Part shown: one piece after another, positions 1 to 8,588 of the stretch
Layout: every line of letters begins with the position of its first letter
How positions within the stretch are numbered: position 1 is the stretch's first letter
NCBI RefSeq assembly: GCF_022662375.1
Contig: NZ_JAKNQL010000010.1
Location: forward strand, 1 to 64,000
Direction: 5' to 3'
Source: Pseudomonas sp. CROZ-RG-20F-R04-15
GTDB lineage: Bacteria > Pseudomonadota > Gammaproteobacteria > Pseudomonadales > Pseudomonadaceae
Length of the DNA stretch: 64,000 bases
Notes under the pieces: model-generated
Database searches by the model: none
What the model saw: only the letters and a program-made list of their open reading frames with translations
Told to the model about the DNA's origin: nothing
Program-made: the position numbers and the translations under genes

Positions 1-3
1 GGG

Positions 4-1395
4 TTAGTGTTCGGCGGGCTTTCGGCGGTGGTGCAAACGCCAGCCGATCAGGACCAGCAACACCAGAGCCAAGCCTCCCGCACTCAGCCACAACACCTGA
101 TCATCACTGATCAACGGCTTCTCGATCCGCAGATAGCCCGGTTGCAACAGCAACTCGCGCATGGCTTTGTTCGCCGCTTCCAGCGTCACGCCTTGCAGCT
201 CCCGCGCCGGGTTGGCGAAGCGGCCATCCTCGTAATCGCCCAGCGCACTCCAGTAATAATCCGCCATCGCGCTATTACCCTGCACCGCCCAGGCCTGATG
301 GGCGATGGACGCCTGTTTGATCCGCGCAAAGGTATCCGCGTCGAGGCCGTTTTTCAGCAGGTCAGCCTTGAGGTCTTCCAGCACTTGTATGGCTTCGTCG
401 ACATCGTCGCGATCCAGATCGGCATTCAGGCTCATGAAGCCGACACCGCCAAACACTTCACGCTCGGCCCAAGGTCCATACGACAAGCCGTGATTGAGGC
501 GAATCTGTCGGTACAGCGCCCAGTCGAGGTAATCCTTGAGAATGTCGAAGGTCTGATCGTATTGATCATCGATCACCGGTTCCGGCACCAGCCAGTGCAG
601 CTTGGCGCTGTCGCCGATAAAACCACGGATGAGGGTGCGCTCATGGGCAGCGCTGGTGCTGATGTCGGGCAGTGCACGGTGCTCGCTCGGCTCAACCGCT
701 TCGAGCGCGCCCCAAGTCCGTTCCAGGTAGGCCGGCAGCAGTTTGTCGAGTTCGCCGACGACGATCAGGGTCATGTTGTTCGGCGCATACCAGGCCTTGC
801 GCACCTTCTCCAGTTGTTCCTGAGTCAGATGACCTACCTCGGCGCGTTGCGGGCATTTCAGGCCCAGCTCGACGGCGAGTTGATTGCTCGCGGTGTGACC
901 CAAATCCTGACGATCGAGGAAGCGTTGCAGGCGCGTGTAATGGCCGCCGTCTTCACGTTCGACCACGCGTTTGGCGGCATTGATAGCGTTGTCGTCAATG
1001 CGCGTTTGCGTGAGCAGAGCGAGCAGCAGATCGAGCACCTTGCGCTGATTCTTCGCCGGCGCTTCGATGACGAACGTGGTGTCGGCGTTGCTGGTAAAGG
1101 CATTCCAGTCACCGCCCAGGGCTTGCATGCGCTCCTCCAGACCGCCTTCGCCAGTGGCGTCGATGCCGCTGAACAGCAGGTGTTCGAGCAGGTGCGGCAG
1201 CTCTTTTTCATCACAATCGAAATCATCGAGGCCAACGCCAACCACCAAGCGGATCGCCACATGCCCGCGTTCGGTACCGGGTTTGAGCAGCAACTGCAAA
1301 CCGTTGGGCAGCGCATAGCCTTCGACCTGAAAACGATCCAGGGCGAAGGCGGGCAGGGAACCGAGCAACAGACAGGCGAACAACAGGCAACGCAT
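4..1395 (-). CDS. M16 family zinc metallopeptidase, membrane-anchored
   Basis: A 463-residue secreted peptidase of the insulinase/pitrilysin family. Residues 1-18 form a signal peptide with a hydrophobic core ending in AFA. The inverted zinc motif HLLEH lies at 68-72, and Glu148, 76 residues after His72, fits the third metal ligand of the family. A hydrophobic stretch near residues 433-452 followed by basic residues looks like a C-terminal membrane anchor, so the catalytic domains should face the periplasm. M16 peptidases work as two homologous halves; one polypeptide of this size has one active and one inactive half. No second M16 gene is visible beside it, although the window edge is only 3 bases away. 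The substrate is unknown. A REPIN lies upstream. Confidence 0.88.
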   Translation of the reverse strand: MRCLLFACLLLGSLPAFALDRFQVEGYALPNGLQLLLKPGTERGHVAIRLVVGVGLDDFDCDEKELPHLLEHLLFSGIDATGEGGLEERMQALGGDWNAFTSNADTTFVIEAPAKNQRKVLDLLLALLTQTRIDDNAINAAKRVVEREDGGHYTRLQRFLDRQDLGHTASNQLAVELGLKCPQRAEVGHLTQEQLEKVRKAWYAPNNMTLIVVGELDKLLPAYLERTWGALEAVEPSEHRALPDISTSAAHERTLIRGFIGDSAKLHWLVPEPVIDDQYDQTFDILKDYLDWALYRQIRLNHGLSYGPWAEREVFGGVGFMSLNADLDRDDVDEAIQVLEDLKADLLKNGLDADTFARIKQASIAHQAWAVQGNSAMADYYWSALGDYEDGRFANPARELQGVTLEAANKAMRELLLQPGYLRIEKPLISDDQVLWLSAGGLALVLLVLIGWRLHHRRKPAEH

Positions 1396-1443
1396 AACAG
1401 GCTTCCATACGGCTGATTTGGAGATCCGTTTCGTCAGTCAGAT

Positions 1444-1523
1444 CGCCTTCGCGAGCAAGCTCGCTCCCACAGTGGTTTCGCCGAACACAAAACCCTGTGG
1501 GAGCGAGCTTGCTCGCGAAGGCG
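1444..1523. repeat. REPIN 1: inverted pair of REP sequences
   Basis: Two exactly complementary 29-bp arms (1444-1472 and 1495-1523) contain the GAGCGAGCTTGCTCGC core, are separated by 22 bp, and sit between the M16 peptidase and the Na/Pi transporter. The same type of element recurs at 3438-3527 and 12884-12972. REP doublets of this kind are common in fluorescent pseudomonads and are mobilised by a RAYT transposase encoded elsewhere; none is encoded in this window. Confidence 0.9.
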
Positions 1524-1571
1524 TCCCTGAGGCCGAACCCTGTGTTACTGACTGACCCTAGCCCCAGACGT

Positions 1572-3230
1572 TCAAGGCGAATGCGTAATGTCGGCAATAT
1601 CATCCGCCGCCAGCGCTCCGGTGTCCGCCGTTTCCAGCACCACATACGCACTGCCGCAAAACAGTGAATTCAAGCGTTTCATGTCGGCAATCAACTCCAG
1701 GTGCAACGAACTGGTTTCCAGACTCTGGACGATCTTGCGTTGCAAACGGCTGACATGCGCATGGGCCAAACGGCGTTCCTGTGCGCGAAAACGGCGTTTC
1801 TCGCGCAGTAGCTGGCGGGCGCTTTCGCGGTCGCCACTGAGAAACACCGACAGCCCCAAGCGCAGATTAGCGATCAATTGCTGCTGCAGTCCGGCCAGAT
1901 CCTCAAGGCCTTCTTCGGAAAACGAGCGGCGCTGTGAAGTCTTCTGCTGCTGGATCTTGCGCAGCATGCGCTCGATCAGGTCGGCGGCCAGTTTCAGGTT
2001 GATCGCCAGCTCGATGATTTCGGCCCAGCGCCGACTGTCCTGTTCGCCAAGGTCCTCGCGGGGCATTTGCGCCAGGTACAACTTGATCGCGCTGTACAGC
2101 GCTTCGACGTCATCGGTCAGCCGGCGTATTTCCTGGGTGACAGCGGTCTGCTTGCCGCGCAGCACATCGAGGGTGGCGTCGAGCATGTTCTCCAGCAGAT
2201 CGCCCATGCGCAGGGTTTCCCGCGCGGCATTGGCCAAGGCCAGGCTCGGCGTGACCAGCGCGGTAGCGTCGAGGTGACGCGGTTTGGCGGTGCCGTTGAC
2301 CTCGGGGCGTTCCGGCAGCAGCCAGGCGCAGAGGCGTGCCATTGGCCCGACGCTTGGCAGCAGAATAAGGCAGCGCGCGGTGTTGTAGAGCAGGTGAAAA
2401 CCGATGACCATTTCCTGCGGGCTGAAATCGAGGCTGTCGATCCAGTGCACCAGCGGATCAAGTACCGGGATGATCAGCAGCAGGCCGATCAGTTTGTACA
2501 ACAGACTGCCCAACGCCACTTGCCGGCCGGCGGCGTTCTGCATGCTGGTGCTCATGAACGCCAGCACGCCGCTGCCGATGTTGGCGCCGATCACCAGACC
2601 GATTGCCACTGGAAGACTGATCACACTGGCGCCGGCCAGGGTTGCAGTGAGCAGTACGGCAGCGAGGCTGGAGTAGGAAATCATCGCGAACAGCGCGCCG
2701 ACCAAGGCATCGAGGAGGATGTCGCCAGTCAACGAGGCGAAAATCACCTTCACCCCTTGGGCGTGGGTGATCGGCGCGGCGGCTTCGACGATCAGTTGCA
2801 GCGCGAGAATGATCAGCCCCAGCCCGATGGCCACCCGGCCCATCTGCCCGAGCCGCGTCTGTTTGCGCGACAGAAAGAAAATCACCCCGAGGAAAATCAG
2901 TAGCGGCGACAGCCACGACAGGTCGAACGTCAGCACCCGCGCCATCAGCGCGGTACCGACGTCGGCGCCGAGCATGGTCGCCAGCGCCGGGGTCAGCGCC
3001 ATCAAGCCTTGGCCGACAAATGAAGTGACGAGCATCGCGGTGGCGTTGCTGCTCTGCACCATCGCGGTGACGACGATGCCAGCGACAAAGGCCAGCCAGC
3101 GCTTGGACATGTTCTGGCCAATCACATGACGCAAGTTGGTGCCGTACACCCGCAGGATGCCGGTTCGGACGATATGCGTGCCCCAGATCAGCAGGGCGAC
3201 GGCGGAAAGCAGATTGAGCAGGGTGAGCAT
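1572..3230 (-). CDS. Na/Pi cotransporter family protein with PhoU-like domain
   Basis: A 552-residue inner-membrane protein of the NptA/YjbB type. The first roughly 310 residues hold two related hydrophobic repeats characteristic of Na/Pi-cotransporter II proteins, including the polar stretches VQSSNATAML and GANIGSGVL. The rest, about 335-530, is helical and charged and resembles a PhoU domain (two blocks with long amphipathic helices). Relatives move phosphate, often outward, coupled to sodium. The start ATG is preceded by a G-rich sequence (GGGGGT). It stands alone between REPIN 1 and REPIN 2. Family assignment is firm; transport direction cannot be read from sequence. Confidence 0.88.
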   Translation of the reverse strand: MLTLLNLLSAVALLIWGTHIVRTGILRVYGTNLRHVIGQNMSKRWLAFVAGIVVTAMVQSSNATAMLVTSFVGQGLMALTPALATMLGADVGTALMARVLTFDLSWLSPLLIFLGVIFFLSRKQTRLGQMGRVAIGLGLIILALQLIVEAAAPITHAQGVKVIFASLTGDILLDALVGALFAMISYSSLAAVLLTATLAGASVISLPVAIGLVIGANIGSGVLAFMSTSMQNAAGRQVALGSLLYKLIGLLLIIPVLDPLVHWIDSLDFSPQEMVIGFHLLYNTARCLILLPSVGPMARLCAWLLPERPEVNGTAKPRHLDATALVTPSLALANAARETLRMGDLLENMLDATLDVLRGKQTAVTQEIRRLTDDVEALYSAIKLYLAQMPREDLGEQDSRRWAEIIELAINLKLAADLIERMLRKIQQQKTSQRRSFSEEGLEDLAGLQQQLIANLRLGLSVFLSGDRESARQLLREKRRFRAQERRLAHAHVSRLQRKIVQSLETSSLHLELIADMKRLNSLFCGSAYVVLETADTGALAADDIADITHSP

Positions 3231-3556
3231 GCAGACCCCCTGTAATAGCAGTGCCCCAGAGGGGCAAATTGACGGTACCGCGCGGTTTCTACGTTCTGAT
3301 ACTTAAGCTGTAGTTGGCTAACGGTCTGGGCGCCAGCATTGCACAGCTAAAGTGTGGATTGAAACAAAAGTGTCATGAAAATGGGTTCATCCACCCACCC
3401 GAATCCAACGCGAATCCCGTGTGTTGCCCAAAACAAATGTGGGAGCGAGCCTGCTCGCGAAAGCGGTGGATCAGCCAACATTTCTGTCGACTGACACTCC
3501 GTCTTCGCGAGCAGGCTCGCTCCCACAAGGATACTGCGTATTGCCAGACTACCGGG
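3231..3556. other. intergenic region, 326 bp, upstream of the Na/Pi transporter
   Basis: This gap holds the promoter region of the minus-strand Na/Pi gene at its left end and REPIN 2 (3438-3527) at its right end, just beyond the TerC gene stop. No further open frame, tRNA or convincing terminator was seen. Confidence 0.6.
3438..3527. repeat. REPIN 2: inverted pair of REP sequences
   Basis: 24-bp complementary arms at 3438-3461 and 3504-3527 share the GAGCGAGCCTGCTCGC core and are separated by 42 bp. The core differs from REPIN 1 at one palindromic step (GCCTGC against GCTTGC) and is identical to that of REPIN 3. It lies directly downstream of the TerC-family gene. Confidence 0.9.
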
Positions 3557-4324
3557 TTACTGGCCCGGGATGTCCTTGCGCAGTTTCACCGGATCCTGCT
3601 GTTTCTTCTTCCGGGCAATCGCGCCGCGCAACTTGATGTTGATCGCCTCAACCGCCAGCGAGAAGCCCATGGCGAAGTAGACGTAGCCTTTCGGCACATG
3701 CACGTCGAACGACTCGGCGATAAGCACGGTACCGACCACCAGCAGGAACGACAGCGCCAGCATTTTCAGCGACGGATGCTTGTCGATGAATTCGCTGATC
3801 TTGCCCGACGCCAGCATCATCACCAGCACCGCCACGACAATGGCCGCGACCATCACCGGCACGTGGGAAACCATGCCCACTGCGGTGATCACCGAGTCCA
3901 GCGAGAAGACGATGTCGATGATCGCGATCTGGATGATGGTGTAGAGGAAGTTGCCGCCCTTGCCGCCAGGCGTGTCGTCGCTTTCGTCTTCGCCTTCCAG
4001 CGCGTGGTACATCTCTTGCGAGCTCTTCCACAGCAGGAACAGACCACCGAAGAACAGGATCAGATCGCGACCGGAAATGCCCTGGCCGAACACTTCGAAC
4101 AGGTCGGCGGTGAGACGCATGACCCAGGTGATCGACAGCAACAACAGGATGCGCGTGATCATGGCCAGGCCAAGACCGAAGATCCGGGTGCGCTGCTGCA
4201 TGTGTTTGGGCATGCGGCTGACCAGGATCGAAATCATGATGATGTTATCGATGCCGAGGACGATTTCCAGGGCGGTCAGGGTGAAGAAGGCAACCCAGAT
4301 TTCGGGGTTGGTCAGCCATTCCAT
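3557..4324 (-). CDS. TerC family integral membrane protein
   Basis: A 255-residue polytopic inner-membrane protein of the TerC/YgdQ family. The start at 4324 (MEWLTNPEIW) is preferred because AAGGA lies seven bases upstream; an in-frame ATG six codons earlier lacks such a site. Hydrophobic segments alternate with short loops. The acidic motifs EIVLGIDNIIM near the N-terminus and IDIVFSLDSVITAVG in the middle are the paired signatures of the family, thought to take part in metal-ion export. The C-terminus is basic (ARKKKQQDPVKL). TerC proteins are linked to tellurite resistance or manganese efflux; no ter genes lie nearby, so the substrate is undetermined. Confidence 0.9.
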   Translation of the reverse strand: MEWLTNPEIWVAFFTLTALEIVLGIDNIIMISILVSRMPKHMQQRTRIFGLGLAMITRILLLLSITWVMRLTADLFEVFGQGISGRDLILFFGGLFLLWKSSQEMYHALEGEDESDDTPGGKGGNFLYTIIQIAIIDIVFSLDSVITAVGMVSHVPVMVAAIVVAVLVMMLASGKISEFIDKHPSLKMLALSFLLVVGTVLIAESFDVHVPKGYVYFAMGFSLAVEAINIKLRGAIARKKKQQDPVKLRKDIPGQ

Positions 4325-4409
4325 GTGTATTCCTTTGAGCAATTGTTAAACCGAAAAAGGTCCGGGCTTCAAACCGCGAAGCCAGGACCCGAAACGGTGA
4401 GTCTTGGGC

Positions 4410-5717
4410 TTATAGAGTGCTGAACACCGGGAAAGTCCCCAACAGCAGCGCAGCAATCAGGATGCAGATACACACCAGGATCGCCCATTTCAGGGTGAAA
4501 CGCTGGTGGTCACCGAAATCGATGCCGGCCAGGGCCACCAACAGATAGGTCGATGGCACCAACGGGCTCAGCAAATGGACGGGCTGACCGACGATCGAGG
4601 CACGGGCCATTTCCACTGCGGTAATCCCATAGTGGCTGGCGGCTTCGGCCAACACCGGCAACACGCCATAGTAGAACGCATCGTTGGACATGAAGAAGGT
4701 GAACGGCATGCTCACCAGCGCCGTGATCACGGCCAGGTACGGGCCGAGGAAATCCGGAATCACTGCCAACAGGCTCTTCGACATCGCATCGACCATGCCG
4801 GTGCCGCTCAGGATACCGGTGAAGATACCCGCCGCAAAGATCAGCCCGACCACTGCCAGAACGCTGCCGGCGTGAGCCGCAACGCGATCCTTCTGCATCT
4901 GCAGGCAAGGGTAGTTGACGATCATGGCAATACTGAACGCGACCATGAACAGCACCGGCAATGGCAGCAGACCAGCAATCAAGGTGCACATCAGGCCGAA
5001 GGTCAGGGCGCCGTTGAACCAGATCAGTTTTGGACGGCGGGCATCCGGGAACTGCGAGACGCTGATTTCGCTGTGGTCGATATCATCGCCAACCAGATGC
5101 AACTCACCCAGACGCGCACGCTCACGTTTGCCGTAGAAATAGGCGATAAGAAGGATCGCCACCACACCGGCGGCCATGGCCGGAATCATCGGCACGAAGA
5201 TATCCGACGGGTCGACATGCAACGCACTCGCCGCACGGGCAGTCGGGCCGCCCCACGGGGTCATGTTCATCACGCCACCGGCGAGAATGATCAGGCCGGC
5301 CATGATTCGCGGGCTCATGCCGATGCGGCTGTACAGCGGCAGCATGGCGGCCACGCAGATCATGTAAGTGGTCGCGCCGTCACCATCGAGGGAGACGACG
5401 AGCGCCAGTACGGCGGTGCCGACCGAAACTTTCAGCGGATCGCCCTTGACCAGTTTGAGGATCTTGCGCACGGCCGGGTCGAACAGGCCGGAGTCGATCA
5501 TCAGGGCGAAATAGAGAATGGCGAACATCAGCATCACGCCAGTCGGCGCCAGCTTGGTAATGCCTTCGAGCATCATCGGGCCGATCTTCGGTGCAAAACC
5601 ACCAAACAGGGCGAAGACGATCGGGATGATGATCAGAGCGATCAGCGCGGACAGGCGCTTGGTCATGATCAAAAACATGAACGTGATGACCATGGCGAAG
5701 CCAAGGAAAGTCAGCAT
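4410..5717 (-). CDS. CitMHS family citrate-metal:H+ symporter
   Basis: A 435-residue inner-membrane transporter with about 11-12 hydrophobic segments, matching the CitMHS family (Bacillus CitM/CitH type) that imports citrate complexed with Mg2+ or Ca2+. Supporting features are the N-terminal half with VSLDGDGATTYMIC and GGVMNMTPWGGPTARAAS, and the C-terminal MPFTFFMSNDAFYYGVLPV, all typical family blocks. The gene is monocistronic, 85 bp upstream of the TerC gene on the same strand. No citrate two-component regulator is adjacent. The 322-bp upstream gap probably carries its promoter. Confidence 0.9.
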   Translation of the reverse strand: MLTFLGFAMVITFMFLIMTKRLSALIALIIIPIVFALFGGFAPKIGPMMLEGITKLAPTGVMLMFAILYFALMIDSGLFDPAVRKILKLVKGDPLKVSVGTAVLALVVSLDGDGATTYMICVAAMLPLYSRIGMSPRIMAGLIILAGGVMNMTPWGGPTARAASALHVDPSDIFVPMIPAMAAGVVAILLIAYFYGKRERARLGELHLVGDDIDHSEISVSQFPDARRPKLIWFNGALTFGLMCTLIAGLLPLPVLFMVAFSIAMIVNYPCLQMQKDRVAAHAGSVLAVVGLIFAAGIFTGILSGTGMVDAMSKSLLAVIPDFLGPYLAVITALVSMPFTFFMSNDAFYYGVLPVLAEAASHYGITAVEMARASIVGQPVHLLSPLVPSTYLLVALAGIDFGDHQRFTLKWAILVCICILIAALLLGTFPVFSTL

Positions 5718-6039
5718 GGGAATACTCCAGGCGTAGCGCGGCTAGTTAAATGAGCAGATCGGACGGGATCAGCGCAGAACGGGAAGCACGAGACGTACGG
5801 GAGGATTGACAGCGCAAAGGCGGGCTACAGAGGACATCAGAATCACCATTGTTGTTGTTAATTGGGCCGTTCGCGCGGGGTATCACACGCATTGGCCGAC
5901 CGGTCTGTTGCCGGAAGTGGGGCGATCCTAATCGGGGAAGCTTTCAGCTACCTTTCGCGCAAGAAAGCTTTGAATGAACGGTCAACCGGCGGTCGGATGC
6001 GAACCAGAGTCAATGAACACGGGAAGGAGGACTTTGACC
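5718..6039. other. intergenic region, 322 bp, divergent promoters
   Basis: The gap lies between the divergently transcribed CitMHS gene and the GFA-family gene. An inverted repeat with arms AAGCTTTC (5938-5945) and GAAAGCTT (5963-5970) lies about 70-100 bp before the GFA gene. The Shine-Dalgarno sequence GGGAAGGAGG precedes the GFA start. No other gene was recognised. Confidence 0.5.
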
Positions 6040-6441
6040 ATGAGCCAATTGCACAGTGGCGGCTGCCATTGCGGACACATTCGTTATCAGTTCAGTGGGG
6101 CGCTGCAGGATATCGCCCACTGCCATTGTTCGATCTGCCGTAAGGTCAGCGGCGGGATTGTCACGACGTGGATCACCGTGCCGGCGGCGAATTTCCAATG
6201 GCTGGCGGGGACGCCGTCGCGCTATGACTCCTCAAATAGCTGCGCACGGTACTTCTGCCCGCAGTGCGGCGCGCAACTGGCGTTGGTGACGTTGCTCAGT
6301 CCCGAGGGCATCGACGTGACCATTGCCACCCTCGATCACCCGGAACTGGCGCCCGCCGAGCGCCATATCTGGACGGACAGCCAACTGCCTTGGCTGCATC
6401 TCGACGAACAGCTACCGGGCGAAGCCGAAGAAACGCTGTGA
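6040..6441 (+). CDS. GFA family (glutathione-dependent formaldehyde-activating-like) zinc protein
   Basis: A 133-residue protein with the GFA/CENP-V fold. The ordered cysteine clusters GGCHCGHIRY, HCHCSICRK and YFCPQCGAQ are the zinc-binding signature of this family. The start at 6040 (MSQLHSGGCHC) is preferred over an in-frame ATG at 5974 because GGGAAGGAGG sits about ten bases upstream. The founding member, Gfa of Paracoccus, was proposed to speed the formaldehyde-glutathione reaction, but most family members are uncharacterised and no formaldehyde dehydrogenase gene is adjacent, so this activity should not be assumed. Its stop is immediately adjacent to the stop of the convergent downstream gene. 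Confidence 0.85.
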   Translation: MSQLHSGGCHCGHIRYQFSGALQDIAHCHCSICRKVSGGIVTTWITVPAANFQWLAGTPSRYDSSNSCARYFCPQCGAQLALVTLLSPEGIDVTIATLDHPELAPAERHIWTDSQLPWLHLDEQLPGEAEETL

Positions 6442-6768
6442 TCAAAAAACAGACAAATTCAGCGGTCTGATCGCGCCCATCCAGATCGCATGCTCCGTGT
6501 GATCTAGCAAATCATCGCCAGTGTCCGGGTGCAGGAATACCACCAAGCCTTTGCGATTGAGCGCCAGCCACGGCAGCACATCGGCGATCAGCTCAGGGCC
6601 GAAGGCCAATTGGCAACTCCAGTCCGGATGCGGGCCGACCGGACGTTCATGGACGCGGCCCATCTTCAATGGAAACAACTGCGCGGTCTGCTCACACAGG
6701 GCCCGCGCCTGCTCGATGGTGTCGGCGTCGAAATAGACGTGGGCGTGGTAACCCTTGATCGCTTGCAT
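6442..6768 (-). CDS. DOPA 4,5-dioxygenase family protein
   Basis: A 108-residue protein of the DOPA 4,5-dioxygenase (DODA, fungal/bacterial type) family. The N-terminal motif YHAHVYFD, internal GPHPDWSCQLAF, and VVFLHPDTGDDLLDHTEHAIWMG carry the conserved histidines of the family. Fungal relatives open the catechol ring of DOPA to make betalain-type pigments; the bacterial short forms have no agreed physiological substrate. It is convergent with the GFA gene and no aromatic-catabolism genes are adjacent. Confidence 0.85.
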   Translation of the reverse strand: MQAIKGYHAHVYFDADTIEQARALCEQTAQLFPLKMGRVHERPVGPHPDWSCQLAFGPELIADVLPWLALNRKGLVVFLHPDTGDDLLDHTEHAIWMGAIRPLNLSVF

Positions 6769-6850
6769 TTGAAAGCCTCTGAATCGATTCGAACCCTCGG
6801 CGTTGCCCGTATGTCACACGCCATACAAGGGACAAGAAAAGGGATCAGCC

Positions 6851-7516
6851 ATGAAAAATGCCGAAACCCCGGCGGTAAAAGTGGTGCTCTATGGTGCCAT
6901 GAGTAGCCTGGGCAGCGCGTTGATGGCTGAATTGCTGCGGCGTCAGCACGAAGTCATCGCCATTCTCGACGATTTGACCGCACTCGCACCGCGTCCAGGA
7001 TTGCGTACCAAAACCGGTGATTTGTTCGACTCGGAGCGGGTCAATCAGAGCGTGGCCGGTAGTTCGGCGGTCATCTGTTTACTGGATGCGCCGGGGTTGC
7101 CGTTCAGTAGCGATCAGGTTGAACGGGCCGTCGTGCTCGGGCCGGTCGAGCAGGTACTGGCCGTCGATGCGTTGGTCGATGGTCTGCAAGCGGCCAATGT
7201 GTCGCGGCTGTTTCTGGTGGGCGACTTTGCCGTGCTCGATGAGCCGGATGTCGATGATCGCCTGCAACGTCATGCCGCCGAAGAAATCCGTGAAGCCGTG
7301 CAAAGCAGTCCGTTGCACTGGACGCTGGTCAATGCTCCGCACGGCGTGGCCGGGCTGACGATTGAGCATTTCAGTCAGGTCGGCGGGAATCTGGAACCGG
7401 GTCTGGCGGAACCGCTGGAGCGTCTGAATCGTGTAGCGGTAGGCATAACCGATGAGCTAAGGCTGAATTTGCATGTGGGGCAGCATGTGAATTTTGTGGC
7501 GGCTTCAGATTCGTAA
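6851..7516 (+). CDS. NAD(P)-binding Rossmann-fold protein (NmrA/SDR-like)
   Basis: A 221-residue protein with an N-terminal Rossmann beta-alpha-beta unit: VVLYGAMSSLGSALMAELLR matches the NAD(P)H-binding pattern of NmrA-like and atypical short-chain dehydrogenases, though the usual GATGxxG glycine pattern is altered to GAMSSLG. The start at 6851 (MKNAETPAVK) is chosen because homology to the fold begins right after it. No catalytic YxxxK motif is evident, so it may bind cofactor without classical SDR chemistry, as NmrA-type sensors do. It is convergent with the LysR gene, seven bases from its stop. Function unknown. Confidence 0.7.
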   Translation: MKNAETPAVKVVLYGAMSSLGSALMAELLRRQHEVIAILDDLTALAPRPGLRTKTGDLFDSERVNQSVAGSSAVICLLDAPGLPFSSDQVERAVVLGPVEQVLAVDALVDGLQAANVSRLFLVGDFAVLDEPDVDDRLQRHAAEEIREAVQSSPLHWTLVNAPHGVAGLTIEHFSQVGGNLEPGLAEPLERLNRVAVGITDELRLNLHVGQHVNFVAASDS

Positions 7517-7523
7517 AAGATCT

Positions 7524-8474
7524 TCAAACCGCAATTGAAGGCAGTGCGAGTCCATTCAGGGATTGCGCACTGCTCGCCTGCTCCGCCATCAACCAATCGA
7601 CAAACTGTTGAATCAACGCCCCGCGACGTTTGCGCTGCGGCAACACCACGTAATACCCCAGCCGCGACAACGTCGTTTCAGCAAGCGGCCGGCACAACAA
7701 ACCTTGCGTCAGCAAGTTATCCACAAGGTGCCGCCAGCCAATTGCCACGCCTTGCCCGCCAATCGCCGCTTGAATCAACAGGGTGTAATTGTCGAAGCGC
7801 AATTGCCCCGGCGCTGGCGCAGTGGTGATGCCGAGTTGGCGAAACAGACCACTCCAGTCGAACCAGTTGCTGCTGTTTTCGCCACGCAGGTGCAGCAATG
7901 GAAACTCCAGCAACGCCTGAGCGGGCAAGGGCAGGTTACGGTCCTTGAGCAACTGCGGACTGCACACCGGGAACACTTCTTCGCTGAACAACCAGTGACT
8001 CTCGCCCTGCTTGAAACGCCCATCGCCGAACAGAATCGCTACATCGATATCCGTACGCAGCATGTTGTGATTGCGCTCGCTGGTGACGAGGCTGACATCA
8101 ACGTGAGGATTGGCTTCGTGAAAGCGGTGCAAGCGGGGCATCAACCAATACGCAGCGAAGGCAAAATCGGTGGCAACCTGCAGGACTTCATGTTGCTGTT
8201 GCGTGCTGATTGCGCTTAATCCTGCATCGATATTCTGCAAACCGAGGGTAACTTGCTCGAACAGGATCGCGCCGACTTCCGTCAATTCGATGCCTCGGTA
8301 GATCCGATCAAAAAGCCGCGTACCGAGTTGCTCTTCCAGCCGTTTGATCTGCTGACTGATCGCCGGTTGCGTGGTGCCAAGCTCAACCGCCGCGGCGGTA
8401 AAACTGCGCTGTCGCGCCGCCGCCTCGAAGGCGCGCAACAGGTCGAGCGACAGATCACCCAAGGCTTCATACAT
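7524..8474 (-). CDS. LysR family regulator of choline-sulfate utilisation
   Basis: A 316-residue LysR-type transcription factor. The winged helix-turn-helix spans about residues 8-66 (AFEAAARQRSFTAAAVELG, then TTQPAISQQIKRLE) and the effector-binding domain fills the remainder. It is divergent from the choline sulfatase gene with 114 bp between the starts, the usual arrangement for a LysR activator and its target, and matches the regulator conserved beside choline sulfatases in proteobacteria. The inducer is probably choline-O-sulfate or a breakdown product (inference). A 15-bp palindrome overlaps its start codon (8473-8487), suggesting autoregulation. Confidence 0.88.
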   Translation of the reverse strand: MYEALGDLSLDLLRAFEAAARQRSFTAAAVELGTTQPAISQQIKRLEEQLGTRLFDRIYRGIELTEVGAILFEQVTLGLQNIDAGLSAISTQQQHEVLQVATDFAFAAYWLMPRLHRFHEANPHVDVSLVTSERNHNMLRTDIDVAILFGDGRFKQGESHWLFSEEVFPVCSPQLLKDRNLPLPAQALLEFPLLHLRGENSSNWFDWSGLFRQLGITTAPAPGQLRFDNYTLLIQAAIGGQGVAIGWRHLVDNLLTQGLLCRPLAETTLSRLGYYVVLPQRKRRGALIQQFVDWLMAEQASSAQSLNGLALPSIAV

Positions 8475-8487
8475 AAGCAGTGCTTAT
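8473..8487. promoter_or_regulatory. candidate LysR operator, ATAAGCAGTGCTTAT
   Basis: A perfect 15-bp palindrome (arms ATAAGCA/TGCTTAT around one G) contains the T-N11-A spacing of LysR-type boxes. It lies in the divergent gap between the LysR gene and betC and overlaps the regulator's own start codon. Its role as operator is inferred from position and symmetry. Confidence 0.5.
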
Positions 8488-8588
8488 CCTAGTCATTGTC
8501 CGGCGCGGGCTTTACCGGATACAGCATGGACTCCATGCTCGATCGCAGCAATGTCGCATAAATATTCACTATGGAATGACGCGATCAC